Shown: positions 36,627-45,130 of the stretch, in pieces
Position numbering within the stretch: position 1 is the first letter of the stretch
How the letters are laid out: each line of letters opens with the position of its first letter
NCBI GenBank assembly: GCA_015063185.1
Contig: SUSY01000002.1
Coordinates: 1-64,000 of the forward strand
Origin: Thermoplasmata archaeon
GTDB taxonomy: Archaea > Thermoplasmatota > Thermoplasmata > Methanomassiliicoccales > Methanomethylophilaceae
Length of the DNA: 64,000 bases
Reading direction: 5' to 3'
Notes under the pieces: generated by a model
The model's database searches: none
What the model was told of the DNA's origin: nothing
What the model saw: the letters and a program-made list of their open reading frames with translations, nothing else
Translations under genes and position numbers: made by a program

Positions 36627-37451
36627 ATGAAGGACAATGTCAGATACCCTGCTGTCGCAGGCAGATTCTATCCAATAGAGAAGGATATCCTGCAAAACAC
36701 AGTCAGACGTTGTTTTGAACATGAGCTTGGACCTGGAAAAATCCCATCAAACGGATGTGCCAGATCAATCAAGGCCGTAATGGCCCCACATGCAGGATTC
36801 ATGGCATCAGGAATGTTCGCTGCCCATTCCTATGCAGCACTCAAGGAAGATGGATTACCGGATGCATACGTAATCATCGGACCGGACCACTACGGCATAC
36901 CATATGATTTCGTACTCTGTTCGGACGCATTCCTTACACCGTTAGGGGAGTGTGCCACGCATGATGAGATATGTGCCCGGTTAAGGAACGACATGCCCGA
37001 CGATCAACGTGCGCACCTGAGGGAACACTCCATAGAGGTACAGATACCATTTATCCAGGCCATCGACCAAGATGCGAGGATTGTACCAATCATCATGCAC
37101 AGACAGGACATCCGTACCGCGGAGAAATTGTCCCAGATCCTAAAAGATGCATGCAAAGGATTCGATGTGGTGTTCATCGCATCGACCGATCTAATGCACT
37201 ATGTACCAGCATCAGTGGAGAGAAGATTGGACTCTGCGTACTTGGAGAAGGTGTGCCAATGCGACATAGAAGGTATGTATCGCACGATGGATGACTTAGA
37301 TATGAGCATATGCGGAAATGGACCGACAGCGGTAGCGATCATGGCATCAGAATGTACCAGGGGCGAACTGCTGATACACGGAAACTCCTGGGACTCACTC
37401 GGGTTTGACGAGAATGCTGTAGTAGGTTACGGTTCTGCGAAATTCGTATGA
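36627..37451 (+). CDS. MEMO family protein (AmmeMemoRadiSam system protein B)
   Basis: 274 residues. It begins RYPAVAGRFYP; HAGFMASGMFAAHSYAAL and IIGPDHYG hold conserved histidines of the dioxygenase-like pocket, REHSIEVQIPFIQ is a family signature, and STDLMHY and GYGSAKF close the fold. The family resembles class III extradiol dioxygenases. Its biochemical role in archaea is unknown. It is commonly next to rps2, as here. Confidence 0.92.
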   Translation: MKDNVRYPAVAGRFYPIEKDILQNTVRRCFEHELGPGKIPSNGCARSIKAVMAPHAGFMASGMFAAHSYAALKEDGLPDAYVIIGPDHYGIPYDFVLCSDAFLTPLGECATHDEICARLRNDMPDDQRAHLREHSIEVQIPFIQAIDQDARIVPIIMHRQDIRTAEKLSQILKDACKGFDVVFIASTDLMHYVPASVERRLDSAYLEKVCQCDIEGMYRTMDDLDMSICGNGPTAVAIMASECTRGELLIHGNSWDSLGFDENAVVGYGSAKFV

Positions 37452-37570
37452 TTCAACAGATATTCGTTGTATTTTAGATATGAATTACGGAATTCGTATC
37501 TGGCACCATCCTCTTACTTTATTAAAGGTAAGGACATACAGTATGCCAGTCACTATTAGGAGTGAATATC

Positions 37571-39667
37571 ATGGAACCACTGTTGTTGGCAACTTTCATT
37601 GCATACTTTGTTCTGGTACTCGGTATCGGAGCATACTTCTACAACAGATCGGCCAAAATGGACGAATATTTCATCGCAAACAGACAGCTCAATCCCTATG
37701 TCGCCGCACTTTCCGCGCAGGCGTCCGATATGAGCGGTTGGCTCCTCATGGGTCTTCCCGGATCCATCCTCGTAGCCGGTGTCGGTGAGATATGGGTCGG
37801 TATCGGTCTCGCGATCGGTACATATCTCGCATGGCTGATCATCGCAAAACGTCTAAGAATCTACTCCGAGAAGGCGAACAATTCGATCACCATCTCCGAG
37901 TACTTCTCCAACCGTTTCAAAGATGATTCCGGAGCCCTCAGAGTGCTCTGCGGAATCGTCCTTCTGATCTTCTTCACCTTCTACGTCGCATCTGCGTTCG
38001 TCTCCGGTGGAAAGATCCTTCAGGCGATCTTCCCTGACAGCGGATACCTCGTAATGATGCTCGCATGTGCAGCCATCATTGTGATCTACACCTTCCTCGG
38101 AGGATTCAAGGCAGTCTGTTGGACCGATTTCTTCCAGGGAATGTTGATGTTCGTCGCAGTCATCATCGTACCTCTCGCACTCATCGGTGAACTTGGAGGA
38201 TTCGATGAGGCCATGAACGCGATTCAGAGCATCGCAGGAACCGATTCCAAGTTCAACGTCGACTTCCTGACCTGCGGATGGATCGCCATCCTATCCGGAC
38301 TCGCATGGGGACTCGGATACTTCGGTATGCCGCACATCCAGATCAGATATATGGCGATTAAAAACTCTGCAGACATCAGGATCTCCAGACGCGTAGCTAC
38401 CCTTTGGGTCGTCATCGCATTAGCATGTGCATGTCTCATCGGACTCATCGGAAGGGCATGGCTCACTGCAGAGGGCCTTTATCCCCTCGATAATCCAGAG
38501 AACATATTGATCGTCATCGTCAATGAGATGTGGTCAACTGCAATACCTGTCTTTGCAGGTCTGATATTCGCAGGAATCATGGCGGCAGTCATGAGTACTG
38601 CAGACTCCCAGCTCCTCGTTGCTGCATCCTCTGTCAGCAACGACATCTACAAGCACTTCAAGGGAGACGGAATATCCGATGAGAGGCTCGTCTGGATCTC
38701 CAGAGGAATCATCATCGTCATCGCGATCATCGCGGCACTCATCGCTCTGAACCCAGACAGTTCCATCATGAACCTCGTGTCCTTCGCATGGGCCGGATTC
38801 GGTGCAGCATTCGGACCCCTTATGATCCTCTCACTGTTCTGGAAGAGGACCAACAAGGCAGGTGCTATGGCCGGTATCATCGCCGGATTCCTCACCACCG
38901 TCCTGTGGAACACCTTCCTCGGATCCTGTATCATCGCTAAGATCCTCGGTATCGACAGCTTCGTCATCGACACTCCTGTCACCGGAGTCTACGAACTTCT
39001 GCCCGGATTCATCATCGCATTCCTCGCAGTCGTCATCGTGAGCCTCATCACCTCCAAGCCTGGAGCAGAGATCACCAAGATTTTCGACGAGGTCGATGCG
39101 GAGTGCAAGGCTACCGCAAAGCACTACGGCAACATGTTCGCAGCAAAGGCAGGAATCGTCGCAGCGATCCTCTTCTTCGGAGGACTCCTCGTCAGCGTCT
39201 GTTCCAATGGATGCTGTGACTGCTGTACCACCATCGGCGACCTGCTCGTTGCAGGCGGATTCCCCATGGGAGCCGCATTCGTAGGAGTCTTCATCGGAGG
39301 ATTCTGTGTCGTACTCTTCGGATTCGGACTCAGCAGATCCAACCAGTACCTCATGCAGCTCGGTGGATACCTCACCCTCTTCGCAGGTATCTTCATGATG
39401 CTCGCTGGATTCATCGACCAGGGATATGACGTGCACTTCATCCTCAGGAACTGTGCACTGCTCATCGGTGCGGTCGCACTGCTCATCGTTATCGTTCAGC
39501 AATTCATGGACAGGAAGATGGTTACCGTTGGACTATGTGGTGTCGCAACACTCATCTTCGCTGCACTCTGGATCGTAGGAACCGTCGAACTCTCCGTTGG
39601 AGTCGCACTCGGTCTGATGACCTGCCTCACAATCGTTGCCTTCAGGCAATTCGGTGAGAAGTACTGA
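37571..39667 (+). CDS. Sodium:solute symporter, PutP-like (SSS family), with extra C-terminal membrane domain
   Basis: 698 residues. Residues 1-500 match the proline/Na symporter PutP: NRQLNPYVAALSAQASDMSGWLLMGLPG, FTFYVASAFVSGGKI, FLGGFKAVCWTDFFQG, MSTADSQLLVAASSVSNDIY, and the sodium-site region. After a cytoplasmic stretch at about 500-520, some 180 residues form five or six further membrane segments, starting with a cysteine-rich loop CSNGCCDCC; ordinary PutP lacks this. ATG 37571 follows GGAGTG by 7 nt. A CTTTATTAAAGG TATA-like element lies at 37517. Proline or another compatible solute is the likely substrate. Confidence 0.85.
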   Translation: MEPLLLATFIAYFVLVLGIGAYFYNRSAKMDEYFIANRQLNPYVAALSAQASDMSGWLLMGLPGSILVAGVGEIWVGIGLAIGTYLAWLIIAKRLRIYSEKANNSITISEYFSNRFKDDSGALRVLCGIVLLIFFTFYVASAFVSGGKILQAIFPDSGYLVMMLACAAIIVIYTFLGGFKAVCWTDFFQGMLMFVAVIIVPLALIGELGGFDEAMNAIQSIAGTDSKFNVDFLTCGWIAILSGLAWGLGYFGMPHIQIRYMAIKNSADIRISRRVATLWVVIALACACLIGLIGRAWLTAEGLYPLDNPENILIVIVNEMWSTAIPVFAGLIFAGIMAAVMSTADSQLLVAASSVSNDIYKHFKGDGISDERLVWISRGIIIVIAIIAALIALNPDSSIMNLVSFAWAGFGAAFGPLMILSLFWKRTNKAGAMAGIIAGFLTTVLWNTFLGSCIIAKILGIDSFVIDTPVTGVYELLPGFIIAFLAVVIVSLITSKPGAEITKIFDEVDAECKATAKHYGNMFAAKAGIVAAILFFGGLLVSVCSNGCCDCCTTIGDLLVAGGFPMGAAFVGVFIGGFCVVLFGFGLSRSNQYLMQLGGYLTLFAGIFMMLAGFIDQGYDVHFILRNCALLIGAVALLIVIVQQFMDRKMVTVGLCGVATLIFAALWIVGTVELSVGVALGLMTCLTIVAFRQFGEKY

Positions 39668-39674
39668 TAGAAAC

Positions 39675-39688
39675 GGGGCGAAAGCCCC
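39675..39688 (+). terminator. Terminator after the symporter gene
   Basis: Stem GGGGC/GCCCC with a GAAA tetraloop, followed by TTACCTTTTTATTT. Confidence 0.75.
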
Positions 39689-39894
39689 TTACCTTTTTAT
39701 TTGGCATCTTTGTAGATATCGCAGAAATGTTGTAACCAATCCTCTATCAGGGGATATCGCACTAGTCTGACATCATATTGTTAACATTACCGTACATCCA
39801 ACACTGATGATCAGGTGCCACATAGGAAAATGACTATACACTCTGGATCTGACACACTCATCCCTGATGTGTACTAACCATAAGCATATTATCA

Positions 39895-39908
39895 ATTGGG
39901 GCCCCAAT
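39895..39908. repeat. 14-bp perfect palindrome downstream of the acyltransferase gene
   Basis: ATTGGGGCCCCAAT lies 26 bp past the stop of the minus-strand acyltransferase gene. It could be part of its transcription end. The remaining 39690-39894 gap shows no gene. Confidence 0.35.
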
Positions 39909-39934
39909 ATCCGAATGCTATGGAACGATTCATA

Positions 39935-41068
39935 TTAATGTCTCATACCACGAGATATCAACTCGGACAAACCATCAACTGCCGCAAACAAGGACAGGTA
40001 AATCACCACACAACCAATAATGTTGACAGATTGTGGGAGAAATTGGATGAATATAGCCAGAATTACAAAATGCAATACATAGATCTGTGTGATGTTTCTA
40101 CTCCACCTATAGGTATGTGCCAGATATTTTTCAGGAACCTTCTTAGATATGAAATAGACCAGTGCGATCCAATCGAATGAGAGTAATGTACACCAAATGT
40201 TGATTAGAGCACCCTGGTGGTAAAATCCAAGTCCAGTGAATCCGTCCACGAACATGCCAGTAAACAATCCGATTATTGTAAAAGGTATAGATAATAGGAG
40301 GAACCAAAATCCGATTGTTTTGTAGAACTCACCCTTACGTCTTGAACGGATCAACCATTTACCTATCAAATATCCCGCAACAGGATACACAATCCATGAA
40401 AAGAATGGGAATCTAGACGTGGTCATGAATCCATCGAATACAGTGGTGCCCCAGAAGTAACCAAGAATGATGTTCAACACATCATTTCCAGTATCCATAC
40501 CAGCGAGGAATGTATTAGCAACCATGATGGCTGCAACCATCAGAATCACCAAAACATCGGACAAATCATAATGTATAACAAGACCCAGAAAAATCAAGGC
40601 CATACCCGCAAAGATCAAGATGTCCTGCCAGAACAACGTTATAACGATCAGTTGCCAATCTTCTGCATATGAATATTCAGGATAAAAAGAGACCAAATTA
40701 CCGGTGACCATCAGATTGATTATGCCAGGCAATATCCTCATGAATTCCAATACAAAACCAGCAACGATCAGTATGGCCCCTCTTTTCATCAGAGTTTTAC
40801 CATCCACTTTGGTGGAAAAAAGAATCAGTATGCCCATGACCATCATGAAACATTGCGCCCCACCTGGGAACGCACCCGTTAATCTAGCGATGCTAGAGAA
40901 AAAACCTTCTGAAGCTGCAGGTTCGACAGTGAGTGGAGTGAATTGATTGAACACATGTGCCCCGACCATCAACAACACAGATAGACCACGGACAACGTCC
41001 AACTCCTTCTGTCTGCCATAGAGCGTCCTTTCATCGGAGAACATGTCATCAACCCACTCGAATGCCAT
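39935..41068 (-). CDS. Membrane acyltransferase-like protein (DUF1624/acyltransferase 3 type)
   Basis: 377 residues with about ten membrane segments. The first begins RQKELDVVRGLSVLLMVGAHVFNQF, where R-x-x-E-x-D-x-x-R-G is the entry signature of heparan-glucosaminide acetyltransferase-like and DUF1624 proteins. The end, WSRNITQIYVLHFVILAIFI, is also typical. Such proteins transfer acyl groups to sugars at the membrane. Base composition is AT-rich compared with neighbours, as in the 20-21 kb glycosyltransferase. The substrate is unknown. Confidence 0.65.
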   Translation of the reverse strand: MAFEWVDDMFSDERTLYGRQKELDVVRGLSVLLMVGAHVFNQFTPLTVEPAASEGFFSSIARLTGAFPGGAQCFMMVMGILILFSTKVDGKTLMKRGAILIVAGFVLEFMRILPGIINLMVTGNLVSFYPEYSYAEDWQLIVITLFWQDILIFAGMALIFLGLVIHYDLSDVLVILMVAAIMVANTFLAGMDTGNDVLNIILGYFWGTTVFDGFMTTSRFPFFSWIVYPVAGYLIGKWLIRSRRKGEFYKTIGFWFLLLSIPFTIIGLFTGMFVDGFTGLGFYHQGALINIWCTLLSFDWIALVYFISKKVPEKYLAHTYRWSRNITQIYVLHFVILAIFIQFLPQSVNIIGCVVIYLSLFAAVDGLSELISRGMRH

Positions 41069-41194
41069 ACATGACGTACTGCTAACACAGTATTAAGTGT
41101 GCCGTCAAACTCTCCGTACCCATATATGGATGCATAGATTGTGGGACTTTATCGAGTGAATTATACTGGCCCATACGGTAGGTTTAAAAGAGTC

Positions 41195-41211
41195 AAAGGG
41201 ATACTCCCTTT
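41195..41211. promoter_or_regulatory. Stem-loop or operator before a small membrane gene
   Basis: Perfect arms AAAGGGA/TCCCTTT around TAC. It lies between the TATA-like GGTTTAAAAG (41181) and ATG 41230, a position expected for a repressor site or the 5' end of the mRNA. Confidence 0.4.
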
Positions 41212-41229
41212 ATAATCTAGGTGAAACCT

Positions 41230-41601
41230 ATGGAGACTAAACCTACATCACTCAAAGTCGGAGCATTCTCCGCAGCGCTCGGTGGAGTCGCTATGATCAT
41301 TGCGATGGCAATGACAATCGACCTCTCGACCGATGACGCGATCGGAAAGGTATGCTACTTCCTCCTTACCGCAATCGTCTTCTTCGCCGTTGCGGGAGGA
41401 TTCAAGAAGAATGGACAGTGGCCTGTCGAACTCATGATTATCATGATATTCGTTGCCATTGCACTCGTCATCGTCGGTGCCATCTTCAACGTGTACAGCG
41501 TCTGGAACATGATTGCACCCCTCGTCTTGGCAATCCTTGCCTTGGTGACTGTGCTCGGCTGTCTCAGTTCCTCGGTCTGGTTCGGATCTATCGACGCATA
41601 A
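41230..41601 (+). CDS. Small four-helix membrane protein, unknown
   Basis: 123 residues with four membrane segments at about 12-33, 42-58, 68-90 and 95-118, joined by short loops. No motif was recognised. ATG 41230 follows AGGTG by 7 nt; a GTG at 41221 is possible. A promoter with a palindrome lies just upstream. Confidence 0.6.
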   Translation: METKPTSLKVGAFSAALGGVAMIIAMAMTIDLSTDDAIGKVCYFLLTAIVFFAVAGGFKKNGQWPVELMIIMIFVAIALVIVGAIFNVYSVWNMIAPLVLAILALVTVLGCLSSSVWFGSIDA

Positions 41602-41700
41602 ATCCGTATCTACCAACAAACCCCTTTATATTACAATTTTAACAACAATCGTTGTAGCAAAATAGTTTGATTTATTAAGTAGAATCCAGATTGGAACAAT

Positions 41701-42357
41701 ATGGATGAGAAGTATACCTTCGCATTACGCAGAATAGCACTCCTGGGAGGAATGGATGATTACATCGCCGTATCCTCCAGAGAACTCGGTGCAGCACTTG
41801 AGATGAGTCAACAGTCTGCATCGAAAAGGATCCTGGAACTCCTTGACGCGAAGTACATCGTCCGCGATCTCGGAGCACGTAAACAACGTATCAAACTGAC
41901 AGAATCCGGTATCGACGTCCTCAAGAAGGAATACCATGAGTACAGAAGGATCTTCGAATACTCCGATCACATGGTCATCCACGGAAATGTCGTGGAAGGA
42001 CTCGGAGAAGGAAGTTACTACATCTGTCAGCCCGGGTACGTGAAACAGTTCGAGGAACTCCTAGGGTTCAGACCATTTGAAGGCACGTTGAATCTGGATA
42101 TCATACCAGAGGATGTCGGAAAACTGGAAGTCATCAGAAACTCCGTTGGAATCACCATCAAAGGATTCACAGACAACGACAGGACATTCGGTAACGTCAT
42201 CGCATACAAGGCCAAGATCAAAAACCTTGACTGCGCAATCATAGTTCCCGAAAGATCCCACTACAGAGAGACCGTGGAAATCGTCTGTCACTTCCACCTA
42301 AGGAGGACATTGGGACTCGAAAACGGAGATAATGTAGAGGTTAGAGTCGACCTCTAA
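41701..42357 (+). CDS. ribK: CTP-dependent riboflavin kinase with N-terminal winged helix
   Basis: 218 residues. Residues 1-85 form a winged helix (SSRELGAALEMSQQSASKRILELLDAKYIVRDLGARKQRIKLTESG, in segments). Residues 90-218 are the archaeal DUF120 kinase: GNVVEGLGEGSYYICQPGYVKQF, PFEGTLNLDI, and a C-terminal barrel with PERSHYRETVEIVCHFHLR. The enzyme makes FMN using CTP. The added DNA-binding domain, also seen in some other archaea, suggests self-regulation or regulation of riboflavin genes. Confidence 0.93.
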   Translation: MDEKYTFALRRIALLGGMDDYIAVSSRELGAALEMSQQSASKRILELLDAKYIVRDLGARKQRIKLTESGIDVLKKEYHEYRRIFEYSDHMVIHGNVVEGLGEGSYYICQPGYVKQFEELLGFRPFEGTLNLDIIPEDVGKLEVIRNSVGITIKGFTDNDRTFGNVIAYKAKIKNLDCAIIVPERSHYRETVEIVCHFHLRRTLGLENGDNVEVRVDL

Positions 42358-43307
42358 CCCCTCAAACACATTCCCCTTTGAGACTCTGGCTTCCCTATCA
42401 TGAGATAGAACGTCTCACCGGAGGTCAGCGTTCTTTCTATGGTCACATCCTCCGCACCATACCCTTTCTTGAACCAGACCTTCTCCAAAACATCGGCATC
42501 GTACCCTATGCCACATACAATCATATCTGCCAATGCTGCGATTTCGCCTGTGGTCATATCAAGGACGTTGCCGCCGAAAACATGCAGGGAACCATTACCC
42601 ATCATACGTACAACAGAATATGATGAGTACTCGTCATATATTCCCAGGACTCTAGAATCGGGACAATCGGTCCTGAGTCCGGAATATGTATAACTGAATG
42701 TGAACGAGAAATCCAATGCGATATCACTGTATACTCTACCCTCATCGATATATGGAATATCCTCAGTATTGTACATCTCGATTGGAATGATGCCTTCAGA
42801 CTCCACCATACTATCACCAGACTCGATGTACTCACCGATTGGTGATCCACCCCAATATACAGTACCGCCTGCTGCGAACCATGCCTCCATCATCGAATTG
42901 GAATCATCTGCCTTCACGGTATTCGGAAGTACACCTGCCAAAGAGAATATTGCACGACCATCTGCGTTCGCAACATCTGACACAATATCAGCAAACATTT
43001 CCGCATCTATGTACTCCACATCTGTAAATCCACGATTCTCAAGGAGCATTGTCAACGTCTTATAATACTCGCCCATGGAATAGAAGGATTCTTCGGACAA
43101 GTGACCCTCATCATAATAGAGATACAAGGTCTCCACAGCGTCGGCGTTATCGAGTACCATATAGGAGCATTCTTCTGGCAGGAAACCATCTATCGTACCG
43201 GATATGGACCCATCAGGATTTAGGGTGAGTTCCACACTATTCTCTGTATCTACGATATAAATCAATCCACAACCCACTAGAATTACCATGCAGAACACTG
43301 AGAACAC
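42354..43307 (-). CDS. Exported or membrane-anchored protein, unknown
   Basis: 317 residues from the first GTG at 43307. The first ~20 residues are hydrophobic (VFCMVILVGCGLIYIV), and the rest is acidic and soluble with a Rossmann-like look: LPEECSYMVLDNADAVETLYLYYDEGHL, AAGGTVYWGGSPIGEYI, and VRMMGNGSLHVFGGNVLDM. No family was recognised. The start may lie further upstream: a strong AAGGAGGTG sits 5 nt before an in-frame CTG at 43325, which would add the charged LKIAYV and give a better signal anchor. It follows a membrane glycosyltransferase gene in one operon. Confidence 0.6.
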   Translation of the reverse strand: MFSVFCMVILVGCGLIYIVDTENSVELTLNPDGSISGTIDGFLPEECSYMVLDNADAVETLYLYYDEGHLSEESFYSMGEYYKTLTMLLENRGFTDVEYIDAEMFADIVSDVANADGRAIFSLAGVLPNTVKADDSNSMMEAWFAAGGTVYWGGSPIGEYIESGDSMVESEGIIPIEMYNTEDIPYIDEGRVYSDIALDFSFTFSYTYSGLRTDCPDSRVLGIYDEYSSYSVVRMMGNGSLHVFGGNVLDMTTGEIAALADMIVCGIGYDADVLEKVWFKKGYGAEDVTIERTLTSGETFYLMIGKPESQRGMCLRG

Positions 43308-43321
43308 AACATATGCAATCT

Positions 43322-44890
43322 TCAGAATAACACCTCCTTATCAGCCTTATACCAGTGCCATAACAGTGCTAACAGGGAAACGAACGCTACTGCTGCAAAC
43401 ACAGAGACGAAGAAACCGACCACAGGTATGCCAAACACACTACCTGCCAGGAAGCCCACGATAGGCATGATGGCATCCAAAGGGATCACTCCCCAATATA
43501 CGGAAATCGGGAACAACGCGGTCACGTTACCCAAGATACACTCGTACAAGGTTGTAAGTGACGCGAATGCTAAGAATGGTTTGGTCAACTTATCATTCAC
43601 GATTACACAATATAGCACCATGAATGGGACGGATACAACGACGTATTGTGGAAGAGGGGGCCAAAGGAAAATTACCACGGAAGACAGGAAGAGGATAGTA
43701 TACGTTGTGCGAGAGTCTAAGGAATCCGCATAAAGCAAACGATATGCAAGATAGAACTCGATAAGCAAAGTGTATATCGAAAGTATCATAACAAACTTCA
43801 TTCCGACTCCTGAGAATATCTCCAAAATATCCTCGAAATCAGATGTGATAACGGAATATACGGAGTATAAAATCACAAGGAGCGTCAGCACGATACCAAT
43901 ACGTACCAGGGCCTGTACAACCTTACGGTCACGGACCTTCGGATCCATTGCAGCGATACGATCCAACCTACCTTTTTCACCCTTGCGATTCAAGTATACT
44001 ATGATCGCTACCATGATTGCGAACACCACCAACAGGACGGCCAATGTCTTCAGATTGGAAATGCTGTTGAGAGTCCCTGTGGATATGCCGATCCTGTCCG
44101 TGAGATAGAACAATGATTCCCAGAATTGTCCCCTGAGGATCGCTGGACCCTGAATTATGAACAGAGCCGCGAATGCACCAGCGACTGATGCAAAAACCTT
44201 TTTTGTACCGCGGAGATTCAACCCCTCCTTCTTCAGGACATATGCCACAAGGAAGAATATCAGAAACACCGGAAAGAACTTGGTCAATACGGCCACAGAG
44301 AATGCTGCACCTGCAAGGAAATAATTGCCCTTACGCACTATCATTATGGTCGCAAGAGTCACCATTGCAGAGAAACAATCGAACATCCCATGGACGGATG
44401 ATTCGATTATGACCAGAGGGCAAAGATACCACAATGCGAATGCACAGATCGCTTTCCTGTTATCGGAAGTCACATCCTTTACCAAAGAATAGATCATGAA
44501 TGCTACAGCAGTGTCTGCCAGAATTATCGGTAATTTCATCATGAAAGCATAGGCTGGCGACACCACATATGGTAAAAGGGGATAATCTGATGACAAATAT
44601 GGTGCGAACTCCGGCACCACAGTGGCAATATCTGTGATCCCCAATAATTCTCCCAACACACTGAAAACCGCCACCACATACCCCCACACGGGCGTGTAGT
44701 AGTACCCAGTGACATCATATAAACCGAATCCCGAGCCAATAATCTCAGTAATCTTTACCCAATATGCGACATCGATATTGAAAGTAAAGATGGGGGCAAG
44801 GATCAATCTTATAGCCAACCCTATGGCCAATATAATCGCCAATGGCCTCTTAGTGTAGGCCAGCACACTTGAAAGTACAGACTCTGTCAT
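43322..44890 (-). CDS. Polytopic membrane glycosyltransferase-like protein
   Basis: 522 residues from ATG 44890, with about 12 membrane segments. The first loop after helix 1 holds FNIDVAYWVKITEIIGSGFGLYD and YYYTPVWGYVVAVF, typical of GT-C transferases with an acidic catalytic loop. FSVAVLTKFFPVFLIFFLVAYVL resembles the KxxP helix in DUF2029/GT87 proteins. A TATA-like TTTATAAA at 44910-44917 lies 24 bp before ATG 44890, which argues against the upstream GTG at 44908. Surface glycosylation is likely; the donor is unknown. Confidence 0.68.
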   Translation of the reverse strand: MTESVLSSVLAYTKRPLAIILAIGLAIRLILAPIFTFNIDVAYWVKITEIIGSGFGLYDVTGYYYTPVWGYVVAVFSVLGELLGITDIATVVPEFAPYLSSDYPLLPYVVSPAYAFMMKLPIILADTAVAFMIYSLVKDVTSDNRKAICAFALWYLCPLVIIESSVHGMFDCFSAMVTLATIMIVRKGNYFLAGAAFSVAVLTKFFPVFLIFFLVAYVLKKEGLNLRGTKKVFASVAGAFAALFIIQGPAILRGQFWESLFYLTDRIGISTGTLNSISNLKTLAVLLVVFAIMVAIIVYLNRKGEKGRLDRIAAMDPKVRDRKVVQALVRIGIVLTLLVILYSVYSVITSDFEDILEIFSGVGMKFVMILSIYTLLIEFYLAYRLLYADSLDSRTTYTILFLSSVVIFLWPPLPQYVVVSVPFMVLYCVIVNDKLTKPFLAFASLTTLYECILGNVTALFPISVYWGVIPLDAIMPIVGFLAGSVFGIPVVGFFVSVFAAVAFVSLLALLWHWYKADKEVLF

Positions 44891-44939
44891 CTGATCGCTC
44901 CATGACACTTTTATAAACAGGTTTTACAGACGTATGGTC

Positions 44940-45121
44940 GCATGAACCCGTGTCGGTGGATTCATGAAACATCACTTGATATGACAACCTCAGAGTTAAA
45001 CGTTAACCTCTCTGACTAAGACGCCACATTAAGGTGTGGTGCGAGGACCCACCTAATGGTCGGCTTGGCGCAGAAATGGGTATCAACGGCCTTCGACTAA
45101 CATCGAAGGCCTTTTTGATAC
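44940..45121 (+). ncRNA. Candidate structured RNA with terminator, function unknown
   Basis: This plus-strand gap lies between two minus-strand genes, yet it ends in a terminator with a T-run on the plus strand. Positions 45022-45070 can fold as CGCCA/TGGCG around CATTAAGGTG/CACCTAATG with an apical loop TGGTGCGAGGACC. Upstream, an inverted GTTAA-ACG-TTAAC occurs near 44997. The TATA-like TTTATAAA at 44910-44917 reads the same on both strands and could drive this RNA as well. No cloverleaf, no T-loop consensus, no C/D box pair and no known riboswitch core was recognised. Confidence 0.35.
45080..45121. terminator. Long bipartite terminator hairpin after purQ
   Basis: GTATCAA and GGCCTTCGA pair with TCGAAGGCC and TTGATAC around the loop CTAACA. 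On the plus strand the run TTTTT directly follows the inner stem. On the minus strand it would end the purSLQ transcript 10 bp after the purQ stop, but without a good T-run. Confidence 0.7.
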
Positions 45122-45130
45122 AGGAAAAAC

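Noticed and set aside
44940..45121. A tRNA or box C/D guide RNA in the gap after purQ
   Set aside because: No T-loop consensus, no cloverleaf, and no RUGAUGA/CUGA box pair at proper spacing were found.
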